This document shows positions 42,691-51,539 of a stretch of DNA of 64,000 nt, piece by piece (position 1 is the stretch's first letter; each line of letters begins with the position of its first letter). Under the pieces are notes generated by a model. That model saw nothing but the letters and a program-made list of their open reading frames with translations, ran no database searches and was not told the DNA's origin. The stretch comes from Streptomyces griseofuscus. GTDB lineage: Bacteria; Actinomycetota; Actinomycetes; Streptomycetales; Streptomycetaceae. The position numbers and the translations under genes were made by a program. The stretch is taken from contig NZ_CP051006.1 of assembly GCF_014673495.1 (NCBI RefSeq), forward strand, positions 6,324,001 through 6,388,000, in the 5' to 3' direction.

Positions 42691-44838
42691 ATGCGGCCCG
42701 TTTCCCACATCGAACGCACGGTGGCGCCCATCGAGGTCGTCAGTCCCTACCAGCCCAGCGGCGACCAGCCGACGGCCATCGCCGACCTGGCCAAGCGCAT
42801 CAAGGCCGGTGAGAAGGACGTCGTCCTGCTGGGCGCGACCGGCACCGGCAAGTCCGCCACCACCGCGTGGATGATCGAGAAGCTCCAGCGCCCCACCCTG
42901 GTGATGGCGCCGAACAAGACACTGGCCGCCCAGCTGGCCAACGAGTTCCGCGAGCTCCTCCCGAACAACGCGGTCGAATACTTCGTCTCGTACTACGACT
43001 ACTACCAGCCCGAGGCGTACGTCCCGCAGTCGGACACCTACATCGAGAAGGACTCCTCGATCAACGAGGAGGTCGAGCGGCTGCGCCACTCGGCGACCAA
43101 CTCGCTGCTCACCCGCCGTGACGTCGTCGTGGTCGCCTCGGTGTCCTGCATCTACGGCCTGGGCACCCCGCAGGAGTACGTGGACCGCATGGTCCCCCTC
43201 AGAGTCGGCGACGAGATCGACCGGGACGAGCTGCTGCGCCGCTTCGTCGACATCCAGTACACGCGCAACGACCTGGCCTTCACCCGCGGCACCTTCCGCG
43301 TCCGCGGCGACACCATCGAGATCTTCCCGGTCTACGAGGAGCTCGCCGTCCGCATCGAGATGTTCGGCGACGAGATCGAGGCGCTGTCCACCCTCCACCC
43401 GCTCACCGGCGAGATCATCAGCGACGACCAGCAGCTGTACGTCTTCCCCGCCTCCCACTACATCGCAGGGCCCGAGCGCATGGAGCGGGCCGTCAACGAC
43501 ATCGAGAAGGAGCTGGCCGAGCGCCTGGCCGAGATGGAGAAGCAGGGCAAGCTCCTGGAGGCCCAGCGGCTGCGGATGCGCACCACCTACGACATCGAGA
43601 TGCTCCGCCAGATCGGCACCTGCTCCGGCGTGGAGAACTACTCGATGCACTTCGACGGCCGCCTGCCCGGCTCCCCGCCCAACACCCTGCTCGACTACTT
43701 CCCGGACGACTTCCTGCTCGTCATCGACGAGTCGCACGTCACCGTCCCGCAGATCGGCGCGATGTACGAGGGCGACGCCTCCCGTAAGCGCACCCTCGTG
43801 GAGCACGGCTTCCGCCTGCCCTCCGCCCTGGACAACCGGCCCCTGAAGTGGGAGGAGTTCCAGAAGCGCGTCGGACAGACCGTCTACCTGTCGGCCACCC
43901 CGGGAAACTACGAGCTGTCGCGCTCCGACGGCGTCGTCGAGCAGATCATCCGCCCGACCGGCCTGGTCGACCCCGAGGTCGTGGTCAAGCCCACCGAGGG
44001 CCAGATCGACGACCTGGTGCACGAGATCCGCAAGCGCACCGACAAGGACGAGCGCGTCCTGGTCACCACGCTCACCAAGAAGATGGCGGAGGACCTCACC
44101 GACTACTTCCTGGAACTGGGCATCCAGGTGCGCTATCTGCACAGCGACGTCGACACCCTGCGCCGTGTGGAACTGCTGCGCGAACTGCGCGCTGGTGAGT
44201 ACGACGTCCTGGTCGGCATCAACCTGCTGCGAGAGGGTCTCGACCTGCCCGAGGTCTCCCTGGTGGCGATCCTCGACGCCGACAAGGAGGGCTTCCTGCG
44301 CTCCGGTACGTCACTGATCCAGACGATCGGCCGCGCGGCGCGCAACGTCTCCGGTCAGGTTCATATGTACGCCGACAAGATCACCCCGGCGATGGACCGC
44401 GCCATCGACGAGACCAACCGCCGCCGCGAGAAGCAGATCGCCTACAACAAGGCCAACGGCATCGACCCGCAGCCGCTGCGCAAGAAGATCAACGACATCG
44501 TCGCGCAGATCGCCCGCGAGGAGGTCGACACCGAGCAGCTCCTCGGCAGCGGCTACCGCAAGTCGAAGGACGGCAAGGGCGCCAAGGCCCCCGTGCCCGC
44601 GCTGAGCGACAAGGCGGTCAAGGGCGGCAAGGCGGCCAAGGGCGCGAAGGGCAAGGCCGCGGCCACGGTGCCGACGGACCGTCCGGCGGCCGAACTCGCC
44701 GAACAGATCGAGGAGATGACCGAGCGCATGCGCGCCGCCGCCGCGGAGCTCCAGTTCGAGATCGCGGCCCGGCTGCGTGACGAGGTCTCGGAGATGAAGA
44801 AGGAGCTGCGCCAGATGCGGGAGGCGGGCATCGCCTGA
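42691..44838 (+). CDS. uvrB: Excinuclease ABC subunit B
   Basis: This 715-aa damage-verification helicase of nucleotide excision repair loads with UvrA and recruits UvrC. Walker A LLGATGTGKS is at residues 46-55. The beta-hairpin segment YYDYYQPEAYVP lies near 102, the DESHVT box near 350, and IGRAARNVSGQVHMYAD (motif VI) near 550. A C-terminal UVR domain binds UvrC (ELAEQIEEMTERMRAAA at about 670). A Lys/Ala-rich linker (about 635-660) precedes the UVR domain. Start ATG at 42691. Its promoter is of the PafBC type. Confidence 0.98.
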   Translation: MRPVSHIERTVAPIEVVSPYQPSGDQPTAIADLAKRIKAGEKDVVLLGATGTGKSATTAWMIEKLQRPTLVMAPNKTLAAQLANEFRELLPNNAVEYFVSYYDYYQPEAYVPQSDTYIEKDSSINEEVERLRHSATNSLLTRRDVVVVASVSCIYGLGTPQEYVDRMVPLRVGDEIDRDELLRRFVDIQYTRNDLAFTRGTFRVRGDTIEIFPVYEELAVRIEMFGDEIEALSTLHPLTGEIISDDQQLYVFPASHYIAGPERMERAVNDIEKELAERLAEMEKQGKLLEAQRLRMRTTYDIEMLRQIGTCSGVENYSMHFDGRLPGSPPNTLLDYFPDDFLLVIDESHVTVPQIGAMYEGDASRKRTLVEHGFRLPSALDNRPLKWEEFQKRVGQTVYLSATPGNYELSRSDGVVEQIIRPTGLVDPEVVVKPTEGQIDDLVHEIRKRTDKDERVLVTTLTKKMAEDLTDYFLELGIQVRYLHSDVDTLRRVELLRELRAGEYDVLVGINLLREGLDLPEVSLVAILDADKEGFLRSGTSLIQTIGRAARNVSGQVHMYADKITPAMDRAIDETNRRREKQIAYNKANGIDPQPLRKKINDIVAQIAREEVDTEQLLGSGYRKSKDGKGAKAPVPALSDKAVKGGKAAKGAKGKAAATVPTDRPAAELAEQIEEMTERMRAAAAELQFEIAARLRDEVSEMKKELRQMREAGIA

Positions 44839-44918
44839 TCCACCAGATGCCGCCGGACCTCGGCATACGCGCCCAGAGTGTTGCAACACCGACACAAAGC
44901 GCGGGCCGGGGTGCGGCG

Positions 44919-44941
44919 GTGTCAGTGTCTCTGCGTAGGGT
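44919..44941 (+). promoter_or_regulatory. PafBC-type promoter candidate of terD
   Basis: GTGTCAGTG (44919-44927), 8 bp, TAGGGT (44936-44941), one mismatch from TTGTCAGTG-N8-TANNNT. It would give a leader of about 50 nt that includes the GAGAGGGG ribosome binding site. Confidence 0.65.
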
Positions 44942-44997
44942 TCTGAATCAGCCGCGCGGTCTGCGGCAACAGGGGACCTTCGAGAGGGGATTCAGCC

Positions 44998-45576
44998 GTG
45001 TCCGTCAACTTGAGCAAGGGTCAGGCCATCAGCCTGGAGAAGAACGACGGGGGCACCCTCACCGCGGTCCGTATGGGGCTGGGCTGGCAGGCGGCCAAGC
45101 GCCGCGGTCTGTTCGGCTCGCGCACCAAGGAGATCGACCTGGACGCCTCCGCGGTGCTCTTCGCCGAGAAGCAGCCGGTCGACGTCGTCTTCTTCCGGCA
45201 CCTGGTGAGCGACGACGGATCGGTGCGCCACACCGGCGACAACCTGGTGGGCGGCGTCGGCCAGGGCGGCGACGACGAGGCGATCCTCGTGGACCTCCAG
45301 CGCGTCCCGGTCCACATCGACCAGATCGTCTTCACCGTGAACTCCTTCACGGGCCAGACCTTCCAAGAGGTGGAGAACGCGTTCTGCCGTCTGGTGGACG
45401 AGTCCAACGGCCAGGAACTCGCCCGCTACACGCTGGCCGGCGGCGGCGAGTACACCGCCCAGATCATGGCCAAGGTGCACCGTGCGGGCTCGGGCTGGAC
45501 GATGACCGCCCTCGGCACCGCCGCCAATGGGCGCACCTTCCAGGACCTGATGCCGGCGATCCTGCCGCACCTGTAG
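44998..45576 (+). CDS. terD: TerD-family stress protein
   Basis: This 192-aa calcium-binding TerD-type protein has the typical opening VNLSKGQAISLEK, then KEIDLDASAVLF and VVFFRHLVSDDGSVRHTGDNL. The acidic motif GGDDEAILVDLQRVPVHIDQIVFTVNSFTGQTFQEVENAFCRLVD is read as consecutive parts, and it ends TFQDLMPAILPHL. TerD proteins underlie tellurite, phage and DNA-damage resistance in other bacteria and influence development in Streptomyces. GTG start with GAGAGGGG upstream. It is followed by a second TerD protein, then TerC, so a Ter module is present. Confidence 0.93.
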   Translation: MSVNLSKGQAISLEKNDGGTLTAVRMGLGWQAAKRRGLFGSRTKEIDLDASAVLFAEKQPVDVVFFRHLVSDDGSVRHTGDNLVGGVGQGGDDEAILVDLQRVPVHIDQIVFTVNSFTGQTFQEVENAFCRLVDESNGQELARYTLAGGGEYTAQIMAKVHRAGSGWTMTALGTAANGRTFQDLMPAILPHL

Positions 45577-45629
45577 CCGCGGATCCGGCGGCCGGGGCTT
45601 CACCACAACACGACACGGGGGCGACGGGG

Positions 45630-47531
45630 ATGACGGCCGAGCTGGTGCGGGGACAGAACCACCCGTTGCCCCAGGTCCGGCTGGAGATCCGGATCTCGGT
45701 CGGGGTCCCGGTCCTGGCCGGTGCCACGCTCGGCGACGAGAACGGCACGGTGCGCGGCCCCCAGCTGATCGCCCACCCCGGTGCCCCCACGCTCCCCGGT
45801 GTCGAGGTCTCCGGGCAGGCAGCCGCCGAACACCGCCTGGCCGTGGACCTGTCGGCCGTGCCCGAGGCCGTCCACCGGGTCGGTGTCTTCCTCGCCCTGC
45901 CCATCGGGACCACGGGCCCGCTCCGATTCGGCGCCGTCCCCGCCCCGCGCACCGCGGTGCACGGCCCCGACGGCACCGAGATCGCCCGCTACACCGTCAG
46001 CGGCCTGGACACCGAGGCGGCCCTGATCGCCCTGGAGCTGTACCGCAGGCAGGGCGCCTGGAAGATCCGCGCGATGGGCCAGGGCTATGCCGGCGGCCTC
46101 CCCGCCCTCTTCGCCGACCAGGGTCTGCCCGAGGCCGGCATGCTCGCCGCCGCCATACACGGGACCACGAACCCCGGCCCCACGGCCGCGTACGACCACG
46201 GCACGCACCGCGCGAACGACGCGGCCCGCAACCCGTACGACACCCCGGCGCCGGAAGGCGCCCCCGCCCTCGACACCCCGGCGCCGGCGGGCGCCCCCAC
46301 CCTCGGCGGGCCGATCGACTACTCCCACCCCCGCCGACCGCGGCACACCGCACCGCCCTCGCCCACGCCTGCGGCCTGCCCGGCCGCCGACGGACAGCCC
46401 GCCCCGCCGGTCGCGGGCGACGCCGTGGGGTGGTCGATGGAGGAGCGGCTGTACAACCAGGTCTGGGGCATGTTCGAGGACCTGGCGCGGGCCATGGCCG
46501 CGTACCGCGGTGCCGTCGACTTCGCCGACACCCGCCTGGAGAGAGAGCTCGACCAGGCCCTCGCCGACCCGCGCGCCCGCCTCGGCGACGGGAACGCGGC
46601 CGCGCGCGAGGCGGCCCAGACCCGCCGGGACCAGCTGGTCGACCAGGCGCGCGCCGTCCTCGACCGCGACCTCGCCCAGCTCACCGCGGAGTCCGAGGTG
46701 GTCGAACCGGCGCTCCCGCCCGCCTACGCCCGCTGGGACAGCCCTGCCTGGCACGGCTACCGAGTGCCCGCCGAGCCGCCGATGGCGCTTCGGCTCGGCG
46801 ATCTGCATCTGCCCGAGAGCCTGCCGTTGCGCATCCCGCTGCTGGTCAGGTTGCCGCTGGAGCACGGTCTGTGGATCGACAGCGGTGCCACGGCCATGCC
46901 CGAGGGATCCTTCGCGGACTCGACCGCGCTGCGGCAGGCGGCCATGGAGACGGCGGTGGCGCTCGCGGCCCGGCTGCTCGCCGTGCATCCGGCGGGGGAG
47001 TTCGCCGTGCGGGTCATCGACCCGGCCGGCGCGGGGACCCGCGCGCTGTGGCCGCTGACCGGCGCCGGGGTCCTCGCGGCACCGCCCGCGACCGGGGCGG
47101 CGGGTGTCATGGACGTACTGGAACGGCTCACCCGGCGGGTCGATCTGGTGCAGATGGCGGTGCGAGGCGGTGCGGCCGGGTCACTGCCGGACGACGTGGA
47201 CACCGCACGGCAGCTGCTGATCGTCAACGACTTCCCGCACGGCTTCGACGACCGGGCCATCACCCGGCTGCGCTACCTCGCGGACGAGGGCCCGGCGGTC
47301 GGCGTGCACCTGGTGCTGGTGGCGGACCGTGCGGACGCCGCAGCCTACGGCCCCCTGCTGGACCCGCTGTGGCGCTCGCTGATGCGCCTCACCCCGGCCC
47401 CCGACGAGCACTTCGCCGACCCCTGGGTGGGCCATGCCTGGACCTACGAGCCCGCGCTGGTGCCGGTCGGCAGCCGCATCGTGGAGCAGGTGCTGGCCGA
47501 GGTCGCCGCCGCCTTGATCAAGCACAAGTAA
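45630..47531 (+). CDS. TerD-domain protein with FtsK-like C-terminal region
   Basis: This 633-aa protein has an N-terminal TerD-like domain (residues 1-175: QVRLEIRISVGVPVLAG, VDLSAVPEAVHRVGVFLAL, DTEAALIALELYRR, GQGYAGGL). A Pro/Ala linker (180-275) and a coiled helical part (about 285-350) follow. The C-terminal region resembles FtsK/SpoIIIE-type ATPases: LPLRIPLLVRLPLEHGLWIDS and LLIVNDFPHGFDDRAITRLRYLADEGPAVGVHLVLVAD. I see no Walker A lysine loop, so ATP hydrolysis is doubtful. The ATG at 45630 lies 53 bp after terD, probably in the same transcript. Function unknown. Confidence 0.8.
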   Translation: MTAELVRGQNHPLPQVRLEIRISVGVPVLAGATLGDENGTVRGPQLIAHPGAPTLPGVEVSGQAAAEHRLAVDLSAVPEAVHRVGVFLALPIGTTGPLRFGAVPAPRTAVHGPDGTEIARYTVSGLDTEAALIALELYRRQGAWKIRAMGQGYAGGLPALFADQGLPEAGMLAAAIHGTTNPGPTAAYDHGTHRANDAARNPYDTPAPEGAPALDTPAPAGAPTLGGPIDYSHPRRPRHTAPPSPTPAACPAADGQPAPPVAGDAVGWSMEERLYNQVWGMFEDLARAMAAYRGAVDFADTRLERELDQALADPRARLGDGNAAAREAAQTRRDQLVDQARAVLDRDLAQLTAESEVVEPALPPAYARWDSPAWHGYRVPAEPPMALRLGDLHLPESLPLRIPLLVRLPLEHGLWIDSGATAMPEGSFADSTALRQAAMETAVALAARLLAVHPAGEFAVRVIDPAGAGTRALWPLTGAGVLAAPPATGAAGVMDVLERLTRRVDLVQMAVRGGAAGSLPDDVDTARQLLIVNDFPHGFDDRAITRLRYLADEGPAVGVHLVLVADRADAAAYGPLLDPLWRSLMRLTPAPDEHFADPWVGHAWTYEPALVPVGSRIVEQVLAEVAAALIKHK

Positions 47532-47575
47532 AGTCAGCGTGAGCTGCGGATTTGAACTTTCCTTTGCCTTCTACT

Positions 47576-47604
47576 TTACCAATGCTTGGTAATTGGGGTA
47601 CTGT
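47576..47604 (+). promoter_or_regulatory. terC promoter candidate with overlapping palindrome
   Basis: A perfect palindrome TTACCAA-TGC-TTGGTAA lies at 47576-47592 in an AT-rich island. TTACCA (47576-47581), 17 bp, TACTGT (47599-47604) forms a plausible promoter, with transcription starting near 47611 at the 5' edge of the riboswitch. A repressor bound to the palindrome would block the -35 region. The protein is unknown. Confidence 0.5.
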
Positions 47605-47611
47605 CTTCTCA

Positions 47612-47757
47612 AGCGGAGGGGAGTACTCCCTGACTGCGGCGCACCCGTCAATACGGACCGGTTCCGGTCCCGGGGCGTCGGCCCCCGTGCGGGTGGAAGA
47701 GACCTCCGGCAGTGACAACGCATCTGTGCTTGCCATCTCGAAATGCCGGAGGTTGCC
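47612..47757 (+). promoter_or_regulatory. yybP-ykoY family (manganese) riboswitch before terC
   Basis: Conserved family elements are in order: GGAGGGGAGTA (47615-47625), CCGTCAATACGG (47645-47656) and GAAGAGACC (47696-47704). P1 is CGGAGG (47614-47619) with CCTCCG (47703-47708). Internal hairpins are GGACCGG/CCGGTCC (47655-47670) and GGGGC/GCCCC (47672-47685). CCTCCGGC (47703-47710) is also perfectly complementary to GCCGGAGG (47745-47752), which contains the terC Shine-Dalgarno. So Mn2+-stabilised P1 should free the ribosome site. E. coli alx, also a TerC-family gene, carries this riboswitch class. Confidence 0.85.
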
Positions 47758-48762
47758 GTGGAAGTTTCCATGACCCTGTGGGTCCTGACCGTCATGGGTC
47801 TGGTCGCCCTGATCGGAATCGACTTCCTCATAGGGCGCAAGCCCCATGAGGTCTCGATCAAAGAAGCCGGTGTCTGGACCGTCGTCTGGATCGTCCTGGC
47901 CGGCCTCTTCGGCCTCGGCCTGTTCCTCTTCGGCGGCGGACAGCCGGCCGGCGAGTTCTTCGCGGGCTACATCACCGAGAAGTCGCTGAGCGTCGACAAC
48001 CTCTTCATCTTCGTCCTGATCATGACGAAGTTCGCGGTTCCCGCGCTCTACCAACAGCGCGTCCTGCTCATCGGCGTCCTCATAGCCCTGGTGCTGCGAG
48101 CGGTGTTCATCGCCGCCGGAGCCGCGATCGTCACGAACTTCTCCTGGGTGTTCTACCTCTTCGGCGCCTTCCTGGTATGGACCGCCTGGAAGCTCGTCCA
48201 GGAGGCCCGCGCCGACGACGAGGGTGAGGAGGAGTTCGAGGAGAACCGGCTGCTGAAGGCCGCGGAACGCAGGTTCGGCGTGGCCGACCGGTACCACGGC
48301 ACCAAGCTGTGGATCCGGCAGAACGGCAAGCGGATCATGACCCCGATGCTGGTCGTGATGCTCGCCATCGGCACCACCGATGTCCTGTTCGCCCTGGACT
48401 CGATCCCCGCGATCTTCGGCCTGACCCAGGACCCGTACATCGTCTTCACCGCCAACGCCTTCGCCCTGATGGGCCTGCGCCAGCTGTACTTCCTCCTGGG
48501 TGGCCTGCTGAAGAAGCTGGTCCACCTCTCGTACGGCCTGTCGGTGATCCTCGGCTTCATCGGCGTGAAGCTGGTGCTGCACGCCCTGCACGAGTCGGGC
48601 GTCCCGGTGCCCGAGATCAGCATCCCGGTGTCGCTCGGCGTGATCTGCGCCGTCCTGGTCGTCACCACGGTCACCAGCCTCATGGCTTCCAGGAAGCAGG
48701 CCGCCGTCGCGGCGGGCGCCGACTCCGAAAGCGCGGAGAAGAAGGAGTCCGTGGACGTCTGA
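47758..48762 (+). CDS. terC: TerC-family integral membrane protein (metal exporter)
   Basis: This 334-aa inner membrane protein has about eight hydrophobic segments. TerC motifs are IGIDFLIGRKPHEV, FFAGYITEKSLSVDNLFIFVLIMTKF (residues about 65-90) with the conserved acidic Glu and Asp, and AIGTTDVLFALDSIPAIFGLT (about 200-220). Members such as Alx export Mn2+ or load it on secreted proteins. The start is GTG at 47758 with GGAGG seven bases upstream; the earlier in-frame ATG at 47743 lies inside the switch's anti-Shine-Dalgarno helix and is rejected. Riboswitch control supports manganese homeostasis. Confidence 0.93.
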   Translation: MEVSMTLWVLTVMGLVALIGIDFLIGRKPHEVSIKEAGVWTVVWIVLAGLFGLGLFLFGGGQPAGEFFAGYITEKSLSVDNLFIFVLIMTKFAVPALYQQRVLLIGVLIALVLRAVFIAAGAAIVTNFSWVFYLFGAFLVWTAWKLVQEARADDEGEEEFEENRLLKAAERRFGVADRYHGTKLWIRQNGKRIMTPMLVVMLAIGTTDVLFALDSIPAIFGLTQDPYIVFTANAFALMGLRQLYFLLGGLLKKLVHLSYGLSVILGFIGVKLVLHALHESGVPVPEISIPVSLGVICAVLVVTTVTSLMASRKQAAVAAGADSESAEKKESVDV

Positions 48763-48805
48763 CCCCACGGCTCGCACGGCGGTTCGTAAGGGCCGCCGCC
48801 CACAG

Positions 48806-48835
48806 GGAGGGCCCTCCGCTTGCGGAGGGCCCTCC
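48806..48835 (+). terminator. Perfect 14-bp hairpin terminator of terC
   Basis: GGAGGGCCCTCCGC (48806-48819), loop TT, then its exact complement (48822-48835), 43 bp after the terC stop. There is no T-tract. Confidence 0.85.
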
Positions 48836-48957
48836 TTCGGACACGATCGGACACGCGGAGCCTGGCCCGGGCCGGTCCCGGGGCGCCGCAAGGAAGGGAC
48901 GGAAGCATCCGGAACGAACAGAATGCGAACCATGTGGCACTCTGCGACGATCGCGGC

Positions 48958-50058
48958 ATGATCACTTGGCTGCGATCGCTCGCCCGGCGATGGACGATCC
49001 CCGTGCCGGTGCTCGCGGTCGTCCTGCTGATCCTCACCTGGCACCGTGCCATGCCGGGCCCGGTCATCGCCCTGGTGACGGTGGTGCTCGCCGGGGCCGT
49101 CCTCGCGGCGGTGCACCATGCCGAGGTGATCGCCCACCGCATCGGCGAGCCCCTGGGCTCCCTGGTGCTGGCCATCGCCGTCACGGTCATCGAGGTGGCG
49201 CTGATCGTCACGCTGATGGCCGACGGCGGTGACAAGAGCTCCACCCTGGCCAGAGACACCGTCTTCGCCGCCGTGATGATCACCTGCAACGGCATCGTCG
49301 GCATCTGCCTGCTCGTCGCCTCGCTGCGGCACGGCACCGCCGTCTTCAACCCCGAGGGCTCCGGCGCCGCTCTCGCGACGGTCGCCACCCTCGCCACGCT
49401 GAGCCTGGTGCTGCCGACCTTCACCACCAGCAAGCCGGGACCGGAGTTCTCCACGCTCCAGTTGACCTTCGCCGCGCTGTCCTCACTGATCCTCTACGGC
49501 CTGTTCGTGGCCACCCAGACGGTGCGGCACCGGGACTACTTCCTGCCCATCACCCGGCAGGGCGAGGTCATCAACAACGAGGACCACGCCAGCCCCCCGT
49601 CCAAGCGCACGGCCCTGATCAGCCTGGGCCTGCTCGCTCTGGCGCTGGTCGGGGTGGTCGGCCTGGCCAAGGGCGTGTCACCCGCCATCGAGGCGGGCGT
49701 GGCGGCGGCCGGTCTGCGCCAGGCCGTCGTCGGCGTGATCATCGCCCTGCTCGTGCTGCTCCCGGAGACCATCGCCGCGTTGCGGGCCGCACGCCGGGAC
49801 CGTGTGCAGACCAGCCTCAACCTCGCCCTGGGCTCGGCGATGGCCAGTATCGGACTGACCATCCCGGCCGTGGCACTGGCCTCCCTCTGGCTGCCGGGGC
49901 CGCTCGTCCTCGGCCTCGATCCCGTCCATATGCTGCTGCTCGCGCTGACGGTGGTGGTCGCCTCCCTGACCGTGGTGCCGGGCCGGGCCACCCCCTTGCA
50001 GGGCGGTGTCCATCTGGTGCTGTTCGCGGCCTACCTGGAGCTGGCGATCAACCCCTGA
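48958..50058 (+). CDS. Calcium/cation:proton antiporter (ChaA-like)
   Basis: This 366-aa membrane protein of the CaCA family has about eleven hydrophobic segments. The two alpha-repeat motifs are visible: GEPLGSLVLAIAVTVIEVALIVTLM (about residues 62-86) and VVGVIIALLVLLPETIAALRAARRDRVQTSLNLALGSAMASIGLTIPAVALA (about 258-309), each with the ion-binding Glu. The central loop has HRDYFLPITRQ as in ChaA. It probably extrudes Ca2+, or Na+/K+, for protons at high pH. It follows terC, so two ion-export genes are adjacent. No clear Shine-Dalgarno before the ATG at 48958. Confidence 0.9.
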   Translation: MITWLRSLARRWTIPVPVLAVVLLILTWHRAMPGPVIALVTVVLAGAVLAAVHHAEVIAHRIGEPLGSLVLAIAVTVIEVALIVTLMADGGDKSSTLARDTVFAAVMITCNGIVGICLLVASLRHGTAVFNPEGSGAALATVATLATLSLVLPTFTTSKPGPEFSTLQLTFAALSSLILYGLFVATQTVRHRDYFLPITRQGEVINNEDHASPPSKRTALISLGLLALALVGVVGLAKGVSPAIEAGVAAAGLRQAVVGVIIALLVLLPETIAALRAARRDRVQTSLNLALGSAMASIGLTIPAVALASLWLPGPLVLGLDPVHMLLLALTVVVASLTVVPGRATPLQGGVHLVLFAAYLELAINP

Positions 50059-51364
50059 CCGAGCCGGCCACCGGTTCCACCGCGGGCACCGGCGCCGGGT
50101 GCGTCTCCGGCAGCAGCGCGAAACATCCCAGGCTGAGCAGCGCCATGCCGGTCAGATAGCCGCCCACGCCCCAGGGGACGCGCCCGCCGCCCTGTACGAG
50201 CGCCGTGGCCACGATCGGGGTGAGCGCGCCGCCGAACACCCCGCCGAGGTTGTAGCCCACCGCGGCGCCCGTGCAGCGCACCCGGGCGTCGAACAGCTCC
50301 GGCAGATAGGCGGAGACCACCGAGAACACGGTGACGAAGGCGAGCAGCGCGCCCAGCATCCCGAGGAACATCAGCACTGGCTCGCCGGTCGCCAGCAGCG
50401 AGACCATGGGCAGCATCCACAGCGCGCAGGCCGCACACCCCATCACGCACAGCGGCCGGCGCCCGTAGCGGTCGCCGAGCAAGGCCGCGGCGGGGATGAG
50501 CGGGGCCTGCACGAGCACCGCCGCCATGACACAGGTCAGCATGACGCTCCGGCTCACATCGAGCCGTTCCGTGGCGTACGACAGTGACCAGGTCGTCACC
50601 GCGTAGAACACCGCGTACCCGGCGGACAGCGCACCCGCGGCCAGCAGTACCAGCCGTCTGTGGTGCCGTACGACCTCCATGAAGGGCACGCGTGCGTGGT
50701 CGTCGATCTCCAGGAACCTGGGGCTCTCGGCGAGCGACGAACGCAGCCACAGACCCGCCAGCGCGGGCACCGCGGCCGCCCAGAACGGCACCCGCCAGCC
50801 CCACTGCGCGAACTGCGTGTCGGAGAGCCCGGTGGACAGCGCCAGCGTCACTCCGTTGGCGAGCACGAAACCGATCGCGGGCCCCAGCTGCGGAATGCTC
50901 GACCACAGGGCTCGCCGTCCGGCGGGGGCGTGTTCGACGGTGAGCAGTACGGCCCCGCCCCACTCGCCGCCGAGCCCGAACCCTTGCAGAAACCGCAGCA
51001 GCAGGAGCAGCACGGGCGCGGCCACGCCGATCGAGGCGTACGAGGGCACACAGCCCACCGCGATTGTCGAGGCGCTGGTGAGCAGCAGCGAGGCGATGAG
51101 CACCGGCCGCCGTCCGCGCCGGTCTCCGAGATGCCCGAACAGCACCGAGCCCAGTGGCCTGGCCACGAAACCCACGCCGAACGTCGCGAACGCCGCCAGC
51201 GTCCCGGTGGCCGGAGAGAAGGAAGGGAAGAACAGCGGCCCGAGGACCAGCGCGGCCGCGGTCCCGTAGGCATAGAAGTCGTAGAACTCGACCGCGGTGC
51301 CGGCGAGGGATGCGGCGGCCAGGCGCGGCAGAGAGGCTGTGGTGACAGCGCGTACGTCGTGCAT
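50048..51364 (-). CDS. MFS transporter, metabolite:H+ symporter family
   Basis: This 438-aa, twelve-helix transporter of the MHS group of the major facilitator superfamily opens with LAAASLAGTAVEFYDFYAYGTAAALV. GHLGDRRGRRPVL (the loop 2-3 signature, about residues 77-89) and LRFLQGFGLGGEWGGAVLL (about 120-138) follow, then LGDRYGRRPLCVMG in the second half. MHS members import organic acids, osmolytes or aromatic acids; shikimate is possible given the nearby aroQ but unproven. ATG at 51364. It overlaps the converging antiporter gene end by 11 bp. Confidence 0.9.
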   Translation of the reverse strand: MHDVRAVTTASLPRLAAASLAGTAVEFYDFYAYGTAAALVLGPLFFPSFSPATGTLAAFATFGVGFVARPLGSVLFGHLGDRRGRRPVLIASLLLTSASTIAVGCVPSYASIGVAAPVLLLLLRFLQGFGLGGEWGGAVLLTVEHAPAGRRALWSSIPQLGPAIGFVLANGVTLALSTGLSDTQFAQWGWRVPFWAAAVPALAGLWLRSSLAESPRFLEIDDHARVPFMEVVRHHRRLVLLAAGALSAGYAVFYAVTTWSLSYATERLDVSRSVMLTCVMAAVLVQAPLIPAAALLGDRYGRRPLCVMGCAACALWMLPMVSLLATGEPVLMFLGMLGALLAFVTVFSVVSAYLPELFDARVRCTGAAVGYNLGGVFGGALTPIVATALVQGGGRVPWGVGGYLTGMALLSLGCFALLPETHPAPVPAVEPVAGSVRG

Positions 51365-51539
51365 GGTGCTTCAACTACCCACCGTGATCACGGGTTACGG
51401 GGGCGTACAGGGGTGACCGAGTGGCCGAAGCGCGCGCCCGGGGCGAGTGGGGCACGGGGCCGGAGCGCACGCCGGAGCCGTGATAGACCGGGGTCGAGCG
51501 GCGGTCGCGGACGCACCGCCCTGAACGACCGGAGGAACC

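Noticed and set aside
44847..45629. N-terminal extension of the second TerD protein across terD.
   Set aside because: The extension is out of frame with terD and low-complexity; the TerD fold begins at the ATG at 45630.
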